Both the position numbers and the translations under genes were made by a program. Shown piece by piece: positions 17,032-26,268 of a stretch of 45,640 bases of DNA (the first letter of the stretch is position 1; each line of letters begins with the position of its first letter). Location of the stretch: assembly GCA_029247205.1 (NCBI GenBank), contig JAQWLT010000058.1:1-45640 (forward strand), read 5' to 3'. This stretch comes from Phycisphaerales bacterium (GTDB lineage: Bacteria; Planctomycetota; Phycisphaerae; Phycisphaerales; SM1A02). A model generated the notes under the pieces. The model saw only the letters and a list, made by a program, of their open reading frames with translations. It did no database searches and was not told the DNA's origin.

Positions 17032-18570
17032 ATGAATGAATCACAGCATCAGGCATTTCTACAGGCGGCCAGCGAGCATGACCTTGTGCCTCTGACCCGG
17101 CGTGTGCTGTCGGATCATCTCACGCCTGTACTGGCATACCGACGAATGGTCCATGGCGATCAACGCATCGACACCAGCTTTCTGCTCGAATCGGTTGAGG
17201 TCGGTGGATCTGTGGGGAGATACAGCATTGTCGCCGCGCAGCCGATGCTTGAGGTGACCGCAAAGCGGTCCAGCGTGACAGTCGTCGACCACCGCAACGG
17301 AACGACGCGAACAGAACCTTGCGATGACCCGCTCGAGGAGTTGCGATCGATCACGGATGAAATTCGTGTGGCATCGTGTGGTCGTGATGTATTTCGAGGT
17401 GGATGGGCCGGCTGGCTCTCATACGACAGCGTGCGGTGGCTCGAACCCGATGCTGTGACCGAAGCGGCGGCTCCAATCGATGATCGCGATCTTCCCGACT
17501 TGCACTTTGGGCTCTATGACACGGTCATCGTCTTCGATCATGTTGAGAAGACGCTCTCGGTGACATGCTGGGCTGACTTGCGAGCGAATGACGCTGAGTC
17601 GGCTTTAGATGTTGCCAAGCAAACGATCGACTCGGTACTTGGGCGGCTCGCCGCTGACTCAGTCATATTGCCAGCAGGGCGGGTCGATCTCGATGCTTCT
17701 GCGAGTGGTGGTTTGCCTGGTACGCCCGCGAACTCACGCCAGCAATTTGAGGATGGCGTCGAGCGATGCATTGAATACATCCGTGCTGGAGACATCTTTC
17801 AGGTCGTTCCATCGCAACGATTTGAACGGGTGAGTGACGTCGACCCATTCGATGTCTATCGCGCTTTGCGTGTGGTGAACCCTAGCCCATACATGATCTA
17901 TATGCAGTCGCCTGATGCGGTACTCGTGGCATCGAGCCCTGAGATTCTGTGCCGTGTGCATCATGGTGAAGTGACGAGTCGGCCGCTTGCTGGCACGCGT
18001 CCTCGCGGGGAAGACGATGCAAAGGATGCGTCGCTCGAACAGGAACTTCGGGCTGACGCCAAGGAGTGTGCCGAACATGCGATGCTGGTAGATCTTGCTC
18101 GCAACGATCTAGGGACGGTGTGCGAGCCGGGGTCGGTTGTGGTGGATTGTCTCATGGATGTCGAGCGATATAGCCATGTCATGCATCTCAGTTCGACAGT
18201 GCGGGGCCAATTGAGTGCATCGCATGACTGCTGGGATGCATTGCGACGATCGTTGCCGGTCGGAACCGTGAGTGGGGCCCCAAAGATCAGGGCAATGCAG
18301 ATTATTGACGAACTCGAGCCTGTGCGACGTGGTCCCTATGCCGGCGGCATCGGGTGCGTCTCATTCTGTGGCGACATGGACATCGCGATTGCATTGCGGA
18401 CGATTGTTGTGCCCGTCGACTCGCCTGGTCCACCATGGCGATATCACTTGCAGGCGGGAGCGGGGGTGGTGCTCGATTCGATTCCAACTTGTGAGTACGA
18501 AGAGACGCTGAGCAAGGCCGCTGCACTTGGCCGGGCAATTGATCTTGCTGAAGCTGCGATCTCTGTCTAG
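17032..18570 (+). CDS. trpE: Anthranilate synthase component I
   Basis: 512-aa chorismate-binding enzyme making anthranilate from chorismate with glutamine-derived ammonia (TrpG partner not in window). The N-terminal domain contains TSFLLESVEVG; the LLES motif is the tryptophan feedback site, so the enzyme is probably Trp-inhibited. The catalytic domain has IFQVVPSQRFE, NPSPYMIYMQ, the RPLAGTRPRG block, LVDLARNDLGTV, HLSSTVRG, and GTVSGAPKIRAMQIIDELE. These identify TrpE rather than PabB or isochorismate synthase. ATG 17032 follows an in-frame GTG at 17029; the upstream open frame overlaps the divergent ATPase gene. No trp attenuator is visible in the short leader. Confidence 0.94.
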   Translation: MNESQHQAFLQAASEHDLVPLTRRVLSDHLTPVLAYRRMVHGDQRIDTSFLLESVEVGGSVGRYSIVAAQPMLEVTAKRSSVTVVDHRNGTTRTEPCDDPLEELRSITDEIRVASCGRDVFRGGWAGWLSYDSVRWLEPDAVTEAAAPIDDRDLPDLHFGLYDTVIVFDHVEKTLSVTCWADLRANDAESALDVAKQTIDSVLGRLAADSVILPAGRVDLDASASGGLPGTPANSRQQFEDGVERCIEYIRAGDIFQVVPSQRFERVSDVDPFDVYRALRVVNPSPYMIYMQSPDAVLVASSPEILCRVHHGEVTSRPLAGTRPRGEDDAKDASLEQELRADAKECAEHAMLVDLARNDLGTVCEPGSVVVDCLMDVERYSHVMHLSSTVRGQLSASHDCWDALRRSLPVGTVSGAPKIRAMQIIDELEPVRRGPYAGGIGCVSFCGDMDIAIALRTIVVPVDSPGPPWRYHLQAGAGVVLDSIPTCEYEETLSKAAALGRAIDLAEAAISV

Positions 18571-19457
18571 CAGAGCGTTGCCAGCTCTTCGAGATATGTA
18601 CGAATGCCGGCGTGGCCACGATTGAGATGTACACCAAGGTTCTTTGCCAGGGCATCGGTCTCAAACATGTTCTTTGGTGCAGTCGGGCTGGAAGTGTCAA
18701 TCTCAATACTGACATCGACAATATCGCTCACCATCTGTGCCCACTCTGCCCATCTTGCATAACAATCCGCAAGGTGATAGATGCCGCCACTGGGTGTGTC
18801 ACATTGGAGCGGGCGGACAATCGATGCTGCTACATCATCAACATGCACAAACTTGCCGCCGCCCATGCGAGTGAAGGGTTTGCCTGTTCGTACTTGGGTG
18901 ATGATTTTTGCGCCGATTGATCGGTCGAGTCTTGGATCGATTCCGTAGACAGCCGATGGGCGAATGATTGTGAATTGAAGATTGTGCGACGCGTGGAGTG
19001 ACCAGAGATGTGCTTCAATGGCCGCTTTGCAGGCCCCGTAGGGCGATCCAGGGCGTGTCGGATGTGTGGCGTCGATCTTCCCATTCCACTGCGGAAGCAT
19101 GTCGTGATGCACAGCGACCGAACTGACAAATACCACTTGCAGGTCGCGTCGAGCTGCGAGATCAAGCAATTCGATTGATGCGGAAAGGTTGACATCGAGG
19201 TGTCGAGCAAGATCGCCATTTTTCGTAGCATTCCAATCGACGGCGTTGTGGATGAGTGCCTCGACGCCATCAAGCAGTGGCTCCTGCATTGTTCGATCGG
19301 CCATGTCTGCGACGATTGTTTCGTCGAGGAGATCCTCTACATGATCTCGGCGGCTGGTCTGGCGAACCAGCCCACGAACAGTGCAGCCCGATCGTGACAA
19401 TTCAGCCGCGACTGCGGCGCCAATGAAGCCGGTTGATCCAGTCAGTGCAACATGCAT
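18567..19457 (-). CDS. NAD(P)-dependent epimerase/dehydratase (extended SDR)
   Basis: 296 aa. The Rossmann motif TGSTGFIGAAVA at the N terminus, VVFVSSVAVHHD (catalytic Ser) and YGACKAAIEAH (the Tyr-xxx-Lys pair) are clear, as is the IIRPSAVYGIDPR loop. These identify an extended short-chain dehydrogenase of the sugar-epimerase or reductase type, but the substrate cannot be told. Its stop codon and that of trpE share the palindrome CTAG at 18567-18570. It is divergent from the AsmA-like gene. Confidence 0.83.
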   Translation of the reverse strand: MHVALTGSTGFIGAAVAAELSRSGCTVRGLVRQTSRRDHVEDLLDETIVADMADRTMQEPLLDGVEALIHNAVDWNATKNGDLARHLDVNLSASIELLDLAARRDLQVVFVSSVAVHHDMLPQWNGKIDATHPTRPGSPYGACKAAIEAHLWSLHASHNLQFTIIRPSAVYGIDPRLDRSIGAKIITQVRTGKPFTRMGGGKFVHVDDVAASIVRPLQCDTPSGGIYHLADCYARWAEWAQMVSDIVDVSIEIDTSSPTAPKNMFETDALAKNLGVHLNRGHAGIRTYLEELATLC

Positions 19458-19524
19458 GTGGTGAGCGTACCCGGATTTGAGAGTGGCTGGGGGTGCGGTT
19501 GGCAGGCCGCTAGCCTAGAATCCG

Positions 19525-22500
19525 ATGAGCCACCGCATGAAACTGAAACGCCGAACTCGATGGGTGCTGTCCGGTGTGGGCCTCGTGCTTATTGGGGGCG
19601 TTGTGTTGGTATTTCTTGCCGCGATGCGGCCAATGCTTATGTCGTCATTTGTGGCGTCAAAGCTCTCGGCTGCGATCGGCGGCGATGTCACAATCGGCGG
19701 GATAGAGTGGCTTGATGGCTTGGACATCGAGCTGGCCGATGTGTCTGTGCAGGTTCCGGGTGTGCCCGGTGAAGCAGGTGAGGTGATTCACGTCGATCGG
19801 ATGAGCGTTCGATGGTCGCGATCTGGAATCAGATTTCAAATCGATGACGTTGTGGTGCATAAGGCGACGCTTCGTCTTATTGAACAGAACGCATGGGGCT
19901 TGACGCTCGAGGGGCTCGCTCCAGAACATGTAGAAGGTGGCGGCAGGTTCCCGCGTGTGCGGCTCGAGTCGCTCCAGGTCAAGAGTGGATTGCTCAGTGG
20001 TGGGCGTTTGGTTCCCGCAGGCGAAGCAGTTTTTGTAGGTGGACTAGACCCGCTTCGCGATGGATCAGGGGGCGCTTCATTCACGTTGCGTGAGGATGGT
20101 GATGCTGGCGCATCTCTGAAAGGCATTGTCAGTGGCGAGCGGGATAAACTGCATGTCATTGCAACTGGCATCTCTCTGAGCGAGCAGTCTCAGCAACTCG
20201 TTCCTTTTCGCCGCATTCGTAATCTTGCGAAGGCACTTGAATTGGATGGGGTCATTGAGTTAGAGATCGATTTGCAGCGAGGTCGAGAGAGCAGAGCATC
20301 GTTGTGGCTTGAGGACGTATCTATTCGGCTTGACCCTGCCGTTCTTGGTATCGAAGACGAACAGTCACACGAGCCATTTTGGCAGCTCTTCGAGCGCGGG
20401 AGAGTGGTGGCAAAGAGTGGTGGGATGTCACCGCGGCTACTCGTCTCGTCCGGTTTCGTAGAGTTTATTGGCGACACGTTTCGCATCGAGGGTCTTGAGG
20501 GGACTGTCGAGCCTGAGAATCGTGACGGGCGCATTATCGACGTGCCGTATCGCGTTGATCTTGAGATTCGAGATCTGCCTGACGTTGGGTTGATGGCTGA
20601 CCTCGAGGAGTTTGAAATGGCAATGAAGAAGGCGCCATTCACGCTCGACGTCCGTGCCTATGACATTCAGCTAGAGAAGGGCACCGGTGTGATTGTGCCA
20701 TCCGAGGTCGCCGACATTCTGAAACTGTTTCAGGTGCACCAGTGTGATGTAGAACGGATGGAACTGGTGTTCTTCCGATCAATCGGTGGGCGTGAGGTGT
20801 CTGTTGATGGCAATATGCAGTTGCTTCATGGGACTGGTTCGTACAGCAAATTCCCATATCCACTTCATGATCTTCAGGCGGATATCGAGTTGTTTAATGA
20901 TGAGGTCATCGTGCAGTCGCTTTCGGCTCGCGGAAGTGCAAAGTCGACATTGTCGATCACGGGCCGAGTCGAGGCGTCGCGTGGCCGTGATCTTGAAGTG
21001 CATATTCAGGCGACTGATGTGCCGCTGGATTCCATTCTGCTATACGCCTTGCCGCCACGAGCAGAAGCGACGTTACGTGATGTGTTTAGTCAGCAGCATG
21101 TCAGTGAACCGGCGAGCGATCATGTTATCTCGCAGTACGTTAATCTCGACTTGACAGTGACGCAGGATGAGGAAGAGACGCTGTCAATTGGCGGGACGAT
21201 TCCATTCGATGATTTGCAAATGACATGGCGAGAATTTCCATTGACACTGGATTTAGAGGCGGGTCGATTGCGATGGCAGGATGGCAGGATGCATCTGGAA
21301 ACAGCAGGCGGTCATCCGGTGCCTGCGGTGTCTGTGCAGGGTGGGGGCCGCGGGAGCATTGGGGGAACAATCTATGTGCCGCTCGGTGGAGGCCCGTCCG
21401 GCGGACATATTGAGTTTGCAATCAAGAACGAACGAATAGATGCTGATCTTTTAGCAGCCATGAGCATTGTGACAAATGGCCGCACCGAGGCCATGACAAC
21501 TGGCGGGCTCACGGGCATCATCGATGCATCTGGCAGAATTGAGATTGGCCACAATTCGCAGGGCGATGAATCGATTACGCACGATGTCACGGTCGACATT
21601 CGCCAGGGATCCATTTCGGTGACCCCTGAGTTAGATGAGATGGTTGGGCTGTCGCTCGAGGGCCCACTTGGCGGTCGGAAACTCTTGGATGTCGAGGGCA
21701 CACTCTTGCTCACCGAGGAAGGTGTGGAGGTGTCACCCCTGTGGATTCAGTCAGGTCCGATTGAAGCGAAGTTGCAGGGCTTGGTCGATGGGGACGACGT
21801 GCTGCATGTTGCGGCCAGTGAACTTGCTCTGGGCGACTGGCTTCTGGAGAAACTGCCCAATCAACTCCGTCGCACCCTCTCTGAAGTATGGGTTGACTGG
21901 ATTCCCCGTGGCACATTTGATGTGAGCATTGACATCGTCGATCTGCCGCGGCGGGTGGGTTTGATTGAGGTATCAGCAGCGGATATTCGCATTGGGGTAA
22001 ATCAACAGCTCGACTTGCGCGATGGTCTGATTGTGATTGCAGACGACAATGTTGAGTTCGACTCCATTCAGTTGGAATTGACCGATGGGCATGGCCATAG
22101 ATCAACTGTCGAGGCCTCAGGAGCTGTTCGTGAACTCGGGCGGTCAGGGGAGATCGATATCCAAGTCGAATCGTTGTCGCTTGGGCTGCCGCTCTTAACT
22201 GACTTGATGCTGCTGCTCGCTGGTGACGAAGCCGAACAAATATGGCAATCGCTCAGTCCTACCGGAATCGCTGGATTGCTCGCTCATTGGCGGGCGAAAG
22301 ATGGTGAGTCCACATGGTTCATTGACGTTGTGCCTCGCACAGCCGAGATGACATGGAGAGATCATCGCCTTTCATTCCGCGATATCGGTGGCTCACATAT
22401 TCGGGTAGTGCCCGGAGAGATCTTGCTCGAGACGTTGCATGGTGATGTGGGGGATGAGCGTATTGACATCACCGGTGGTATTGCACTAGACCCGATGGAG

Positions 22501-23526
22501 GTCAACATCGGAGGCAGCGTGCAAGGTTCGCTTGGCAGCGACTTACTGGTGGCACTTGCCGGGCCTGGCTGGATTCGCGTGCTCGACACAATCGAATTCA
22601 AGGATGATGGCACATCCAAGGCCGAGGCACTTCACGTCCAGCTCTCTGAGGATGAAAACGGGGCGTGGTCCGGCGCAATTGACGGACAGGTCACGCTGCT
22701 CGGTGCAGAACTTACCACCGGTCTTCGGTTGGAGGACGTGTCCGCTGACGTTGATGTGTCGATTTCATTGCATGCCGACCAGCCAATGATTGACATGGGC
22801 ATTAATGCTGCAAGCGCATCCATGAAGGGTGCCGTGTTGAATCACATAGCCGGTCGCATCGTGAGTGCCCCGATTGATGGAGCGCCCGATCGAATTCACA
22901 TCAATGAGTTGGCAGGCGTGTTTGGCGACGGCCGTCTTGTAGTCGATGGGTATGCCGGTGATGTCGATGGGGCATGGAGCGTGCAGGCCACGCTGACCGA
23001 TGCGAGATTGTCCAAGCTGTTTCCAGCTACCGAGCCGAGTGATGCCGAGCCGCCGACCGGTGAAGTTGATGCTGCCATGAACTTGCGTGGCTACGCGGGC
23101 GATTCGGGCGGGACGCGGGGGGTCGGCCACTTTCAAGTGAGTCAAGGTCACTTGCGGACCTTGCCATCGCTTGTGGCGATGCAGCAGGTGCTGCACTTGT
23201 CGTCGCCAGTGGTGGGTGCGCTCTCGTTTGTGGATGTGGAATTCATCATTCTGGGTGGTATGGCTGTTCTCGAGGAGATACACCTGGCCAGTGGCCCATG
23301 GGGTGGCGGCGGGTTTAGTTTGGACGGCAGTGGCACGCTGGAGCTCGACACGATGGTCGTTGACGCCCGACTTCGTCCTCGAGGGAGTTGGCCGATCATT
23401 CGCGACATCATTGGCGCGGTGCAGGACCAACTCTATGAGGTTTCAATGGAAGGCCCTATCGGGCACCCCGAGGCAGGTGTGATTGCTTTGCCGGGCCTTT
23501 CGTCAGGACAAAGGTCTGGCCAATAG
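19525..23526 (+). CDS. Very large AsmA-like membrane-anchored protein
   Basis: 1333 aa. One N-terminal transmembrane segment (RWVLSGVGLVLIGGVVLVFL) is followed by an AsmA-type beginning (SSFVASKLSAAIGGDVTIGG, then 'ELADVSVQVPG'). More than 1,200 residues of regular amphipathic beta-sheet follow, with repeating 'I.VE..G...DG' elements. The C-terminal 150 residues (GHFQVSQGHLRTLPSLVAM, then GPWGGGGFSLDGSGTLELD and VSMEGPIGHPEAG) form the conserved AsmA C-terminal module. Related proteins (TamB, YhdP, YicH) are periplasm-spanning hydrophobic grooves that carry phospholipids between membranes. A similar envelope role is inferred. ATG 19537 is an alternative start. LOG-family gene follows 37 bp later. 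Confidence 0.82.
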   Translation: MSHRMKLKRRTRWVLSGVGLVLIGGVVLVFLAAMRPMLMSSFVASKLSAAIGGDVTIGGIEWLDGLDIELADVSVQVPGVPGEAGEVIHVDRMSVRWSRSGIRFQIDDVVVHKATLRLIEQNAWGLTLEGLAPEHVEGGGRFPRVRLESLQVKSGLLSGGRLVPAGEAVFVGGLDPLRDGSGGASFTLREDGDAGASLKGIVSGERDKLHVIATGISLSEQSQQLVPFRRIRNLAKALELDGVIELEIDLQRGRESRASLWLEDVSIRLDPAVLGIEDEQSHEPFWQLFERGRVVAKSGGMSPRLLVSSGFVEFIGDTFRIEGLEGTVEPENRDGRIIDVPYRVDLEIRDLPDVGLMADLEEFEMAMKKAPFTLDVRAYDIQLEKGTGVIVPSEVADILKLFQVHQCDVERMELVFFRSIGGREVSVDGNMQLLHGTGSYSKFPYPLHDLQADIELFNDEVIVQSLSARGSAKSTLSITGRVEASRGRDLEVHIQATDVPLDSILLYALPPRAEATLRDVFSQQHVSEPASDHVISQYVNLDLTVTQDEEETLSIGGTIPFDDLQMTWREFPLTLDLEAGRLRWQDGRMHLETAGGHPVPAVSVQGGGRGSIGGTIYVPLGGGPSGGHIEFAIKNERIDADLLAAMSIVTNGRTEAMTTGGLTGIIDASGRIEIGHNSQGDESITHDVTVDIRQGSISVTPELDEMVGLSLEGPLGGRKLLDVEGTLLLTEEGVEVSPLWIQSGPIEAKLQGLVDGDDVLHVAASELALGDWLLEKLPNQLRRTLSEVWVDWIPRGTFDVSIDIVDLPRRVGLIEVSAADIRIGVNQQLDLRDGLIVIADDNVEFDSIQLELTDGHGHRSTVEASGAVRELGRSGEIDIQVESLSLGLPLLTDLMLLLAGDEAEQIWQSLSPTGIAGLLAHWRAKDGESTWFIDVVPRTAEMTWRDHRLSFRDIGGSHIRVVPGEILLETLHGDVGDERIDITGGIALDPMEVNIGGSVQGSLGSDLLVALAGPGWIRVLDTIEFKDDGTSKAEALHVQLSEDENGAWSGAIDGQVTLLGAELTTGLRLEDVSADVDVSISLHADQPMIDMGINAASASMKGAVLNHIAGRIVSAPIDGAPDRIHINELAGVFGDGRLVVDGYAGDVDGAWSVQATLTDARLSKLFPATEPSDAEPPTGEVDAAMNLRGYAGDSGGTRGVGHFQVSQGHLRTLPSLVAMQQVLHLSSPVVGALSFVDVEFIILGGMAVLEEIHLASGPWGGGGFSLDGSGTLELDTMVVDARLRPRGSWPIIRDIIGAVQDQLYEVSMEGPIGHPEAGVIALPGLSSGQRSGQ

Positions 23527-23563
23527 TTCTATCGCCGCTGGCCACGGTACAATCGACGGCTTC

Positions 23564-24619
23564 ATGGATAACCTACCGCCTCGCCCAAATACGACACGTG
23601 AAGGAATTCGACGACAGGTCGAGGCCTTTCTTGTTGAAATCGCGCCTGAGATACCAGAAAGTCGTCGTCGACATGTAGAAGACCTGATTCGTTCCGGCAT
23701 ACGTCTGCTCGACGACGGCAGCGATGACGGCCAACTTCGTATGGTCAGCCGTGCCGTTCGTGAGATGCGGCACTCGTGGGTGCTCTTCAACCAGTACCGC
23801 GGCACTCGAAAGGTGACGATTTACGGATCGGCGAGGACGCCTGAAGAGCATCCGGACTACATCGCTGCAAAGGAATTCAGCGCTCTGATGGCGCACCATG
23901 ATTGGATGACCATTACTGGTGCTGGCGATGGAATTATGAAGGCTGGGCACGAAGGACCGAGCCGTGAATCAATCTTTGGGCTCCGTATTCGTTTGCCATT
24001 TGAGACTTCCGCCAATGAAGTGATCGAGGGCGATCCCAAACTGGTCAGTTTCCGATACTTCTTCACTCGTAAGCTTATGTTCATGTCGCACGCCAACGCT
24101 GTCGCGGTATTCCCCGGTGGATTTGGTACGCAGGATGAGTTGTTTGAGTGCCTCACGCTCATTCAGACCGGCAAATCGAATGTCATTCCCGTTGTGCTTC
24201 TGGAGGGGCCAGGTCGCGAGTACTGGGATGATTGGCTCGTGTGGATTACCGAGCACCTCTGTGAAAACGGTTGGATCAGTCGTGAAGATCTCTCGCTGCT
24301 CTACGTTGCCAAGTCCCCCGAAGACGCGGCAGAGCATGTGAGGCTCTTCTACCGTCGATATCACTCGGCCCGGTATGTCGGCGGCACGTATGTGATGCGG
24401 CTGGTCACTCCATTGAGCGAGAAACAAGTCGCAATGCTCGCTGACGAGTTTTGCGATCTCGTTGATGGCGGTACAATGAGGCAGTGTGAGGCGCTGGCTG
24501 GTGAGACTGATCATCTCGATCTTCCGCGGTTGGCGTTTACGCATACGCGACGGGGATGGGGACGCGTGCGTGAGTTAATCGATCGAATCAACTTACTTCC
24601 GCTCGACGGATCGTGTTGA
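23564..24619 (+). CDS. LOG-family (TIGR00730-like) protein with extra N- and C-terminal regions
   Basis: 351 aa. The core has the Rossmann-like opening KVTIYGSARTPEEHPDY, TITGAGDGIMKAGHEG (phosphate-binding) and the diagnostic PGGFGTQDELFECLTLIQTG. Family members (LOG, PpnN/YgdH) hydrolyse nucleoside monophosphates to base plus ribose-5-phosphate, releasing cytokinin in plants and recycling nucleotides in bacteria. Here GAGDG replaces the more common GGG.G. An N-terminal 80-residue helical domain and a C-terminal 90-residue extension make it longer than simple LOG proteins (about 190 aa). ATG 23564 is preferred over an upstream start inside the AsmA-like gene. It overlaps the next gene by 7 bp. 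Confidence 0.82.
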   Translation: MDNLPPRPNTTREGIRRQVEAFLVEIAPEIPESRRRHVEDLIRSGIRLLDDGSDDGQLRMVSRAVREMRHSWVLFNQYRGTRKVTIYGSARTPEEHPDYIAAKEFSALMAHHDWMTITGAGDGIMKAGHEGPSRESIFGLRIRLPFETSANEVIEGDPKLVSFRYFFTRKLMFMSHANAVAVFPGGFGTQDELFECLTLIQTGKSNVIPVVLLEGPGREYWDDWLVWITEHLCENGWISREDLSLLYVAKSPEDAAEHVRLFYRRYHSARYVGGTYVMRLVTPLSEKQVAMLADEFCDLVDGGTMRQCEALAGETDHLDLPRLAFTHTRRGWGRVRELIDRINLLPLDGSC

Positions 24620-25281
24620 CGCGGATCGCCTCGTTGTCGTCTGTTGTGGTGGCTTGTCTTGCAGGATGCAGCAGCACCAAGCCTGCGCCCATCATTGCAG
24701 ACCAAGCTCCAGCAAGAATGAAAGCACGTTCGGCGATGCCCGCGACATTACGTGTCGCTGGAGAGGGCACAGAGGTACACCCTATTCATACTGCCGCTTT
24801 GCTGGGCGAAGTGCATGAGGCCTTGACTCGTGCTGGTGTTCGCCGGATCACCATTCCTGCAGAAGCCGATATTGGTCTCGAGTTGATCATTCTCGAAGAG
24901 ACGCGCGTTGATCCTGTGGTTCGAGCAGTCGCCCCAACATCACCGCCAAGCATTGAGTGGCTTGGTATTCCGGTGAGATGGACCACGCTGGCGGCAGCCG
25001 GCGCCGAGCAGGTCGCTGTGCGGTCGTGGCCGGTCATCACCGAACTCGGGCCAAGGGCCATTGTGGAAGTCCGGATTGACGATGGCAACAAGATTTTACA
25101 TACGCGTGAGTTGCTGCTTGTGCCGGGGGAAGCGCTCGCTATAACAGCCAGCAGCGGGCAGTGGCCTGCTCCAATCGATGGGGTGGAGGATGTCGAACTC
25201 TTGACAGGCCGGGTATTCGGGAGGAGTGGGGACAATCCACTTGGTCTGGTGCTCTTGGTCCCTCGGTTCCAGGCCCGATAG
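24613..25281 (+). CDS. Predicted lipoprotein of unknown function
   Basis: 222 aa, beginning at GTG 24613 (or TTG 24616) inside the end of the LOG-family gene. The signal sequence ends in a good lipobox, VACLAGCSS, so the mature protein starts at the Cys. The remainder is a soluble beta-rich domain with no motif I recognise (for example ELIILEETRVDPVVRAV and RAIVEVRIDDGNKILHTREL). It is probably an envelope protein cotranscribed with the neighbours; function unknown. Confidence 0.7.
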   Translation: MLTRIASLSSVVVACLAGCSSTKPAPIIADQAPARMKARSAMPATLRVAGEGTEVHPIHTAALLGEVHEALTRAGVRRITIPAEADIGLELIILEETRVDPVVRAVAPTSPPSIEWLGIPVRWTTLAAAGAEQVAVRSWPVITELGPRAIVEVRIDDGNKILHTRELLLVPGEALAITASSGQWPAPIDGVEDVELLTGRVFGRSGDNPLGLVLLVPRFQAR

Positions 25282-25320
25282 TGCATGAAGCCCGGTGAGC
25301 TCTGCGGGTAGAATGCGGCG

Positions 25321-26268
25321 ATGCGGCTGGAAGATGAACAAGATGGCAAATTGCATGTGGACGCGGACCGTGGATCTCGTGGAGACCGTGCCTCGAGAAT
25401 CAGGCTGGCAAAGTTGCGGAGCATCGGTCCGACCGGGGTGTGGCCCACACTCTTGACGCTCGGAAATCTGGTGGCTGGCTTTGCGGCCATTCACTATGCA
25501 GCCAAGCCACTCGATGGCGCTGTGGCATTTGGGCCGTGGGGGTGGAGCAGTTTGACCGTTGCCGCCTCACTTGTGTTGCTCGGCATTGTGCTCGATGCTT
25601 TTGATGGCGCTGTTGCTCGCTTGACAGACAGCGTGACGGAGATGGGTGGTCAGCTCGATTCACTTGCTGATGTCGTAACTTTCGGCGTCGCGCCAGCCTT
25701 CATCATGCTTAATCTGCTGAGTCAATATGCGGGATCCGATGTTCCGATCATGAGCCCGGACGCTGGGCATATGCTTGGGAAATTCTGTTGGGCCATCGCC
25801 GCTATCTATGTTTGCTGCGGGGCGCTTCGGTTGGCTCGATACAACGTTGAAACTGCGAGCGGACGAATTGGTGATCATATGAGCTTTCGTGGCTTGCCAA
25901 GCCCCGGGGCAGCGGGGGCAATCGTTGGACTTGTTCTGTTGCATGAGCATGTCACAGCAATTTCCGCGGGTCAAGGCGGAGTTCTGGCTGGACTCGCAGT
26001 GGCTATTGTGTTGCTTGTCCCAATCATTGTGTTGGTATCAGCCATCATGATGGTGTCGGCTGTTCCGTATCCACATATGGCAAACAAGTACTTGCGCGGG
26101 TCTCGCTCCTTCGCATACATCGTTCGGGTGGCGATTGTGTTGTCCTTCGCTATCTGGTGGCTGCAGGAGACGCTCGCGTTGGTCTTTGTGCTCTATGTCA
26201 TGTCTGGCCCATGGCGGTTGATATTTCGAAAAAGAACGTTGGCCAGCGAGGATCCATCAGTCATATGA
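25321..26268 (+). CDS. pssA: CDP-diacylglycerol-serine O-phosphatidyltransferase
   Basis: 315-aa integral-membrane enzyme making phosphatidylserine from CDP-diacylglycerol and serine, the precursor of phosphatidylethanolamine. The CDP-alcohol phosphotransferase signature D-G-x2-A-R-x8-G-x3-D-x3-D is intact in FDGAVARLTDSVTEMGGQLD-SLAD. LPTLLTLGNL-like and GLPSPGAAGA segments match type II (Bacillus-like) PssA rather than E. coli PssA. About 8 hydrophobic segments. A polar 37-residue N-terminal tail precedes the first TM. Its stop overlaps the gltX start (ATGA). Confidence 0.9.
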   Translation: MRLEDEQDGKLHVDADRGSRGDRASRIRLAKLRSIGPTGVWPTLLTLGNLVAGFAAIHYAAKPLDGAVAFGPWGWSSLTVAASLVLLGIVLDAFDGAVARLTDSVTEMGGQLDSLADVVTFGVAPAFIMLNLLSQYAGSDVPIMSPDAGHMLGKFCWAIAAIYVCCGALRLARYNVETASGRIGDHMSFRGLPSPGAAGAIVGLVLLHEHVTAISAGQGGVLAGLAVAIVLLVPIIVLVSAIMMVSAVPYPHMANKYLRGSRSFAYIVRVAIVLSFAIWWLQETLALVFVLYVMSGPWRLIFRKRTLASEDPSVI

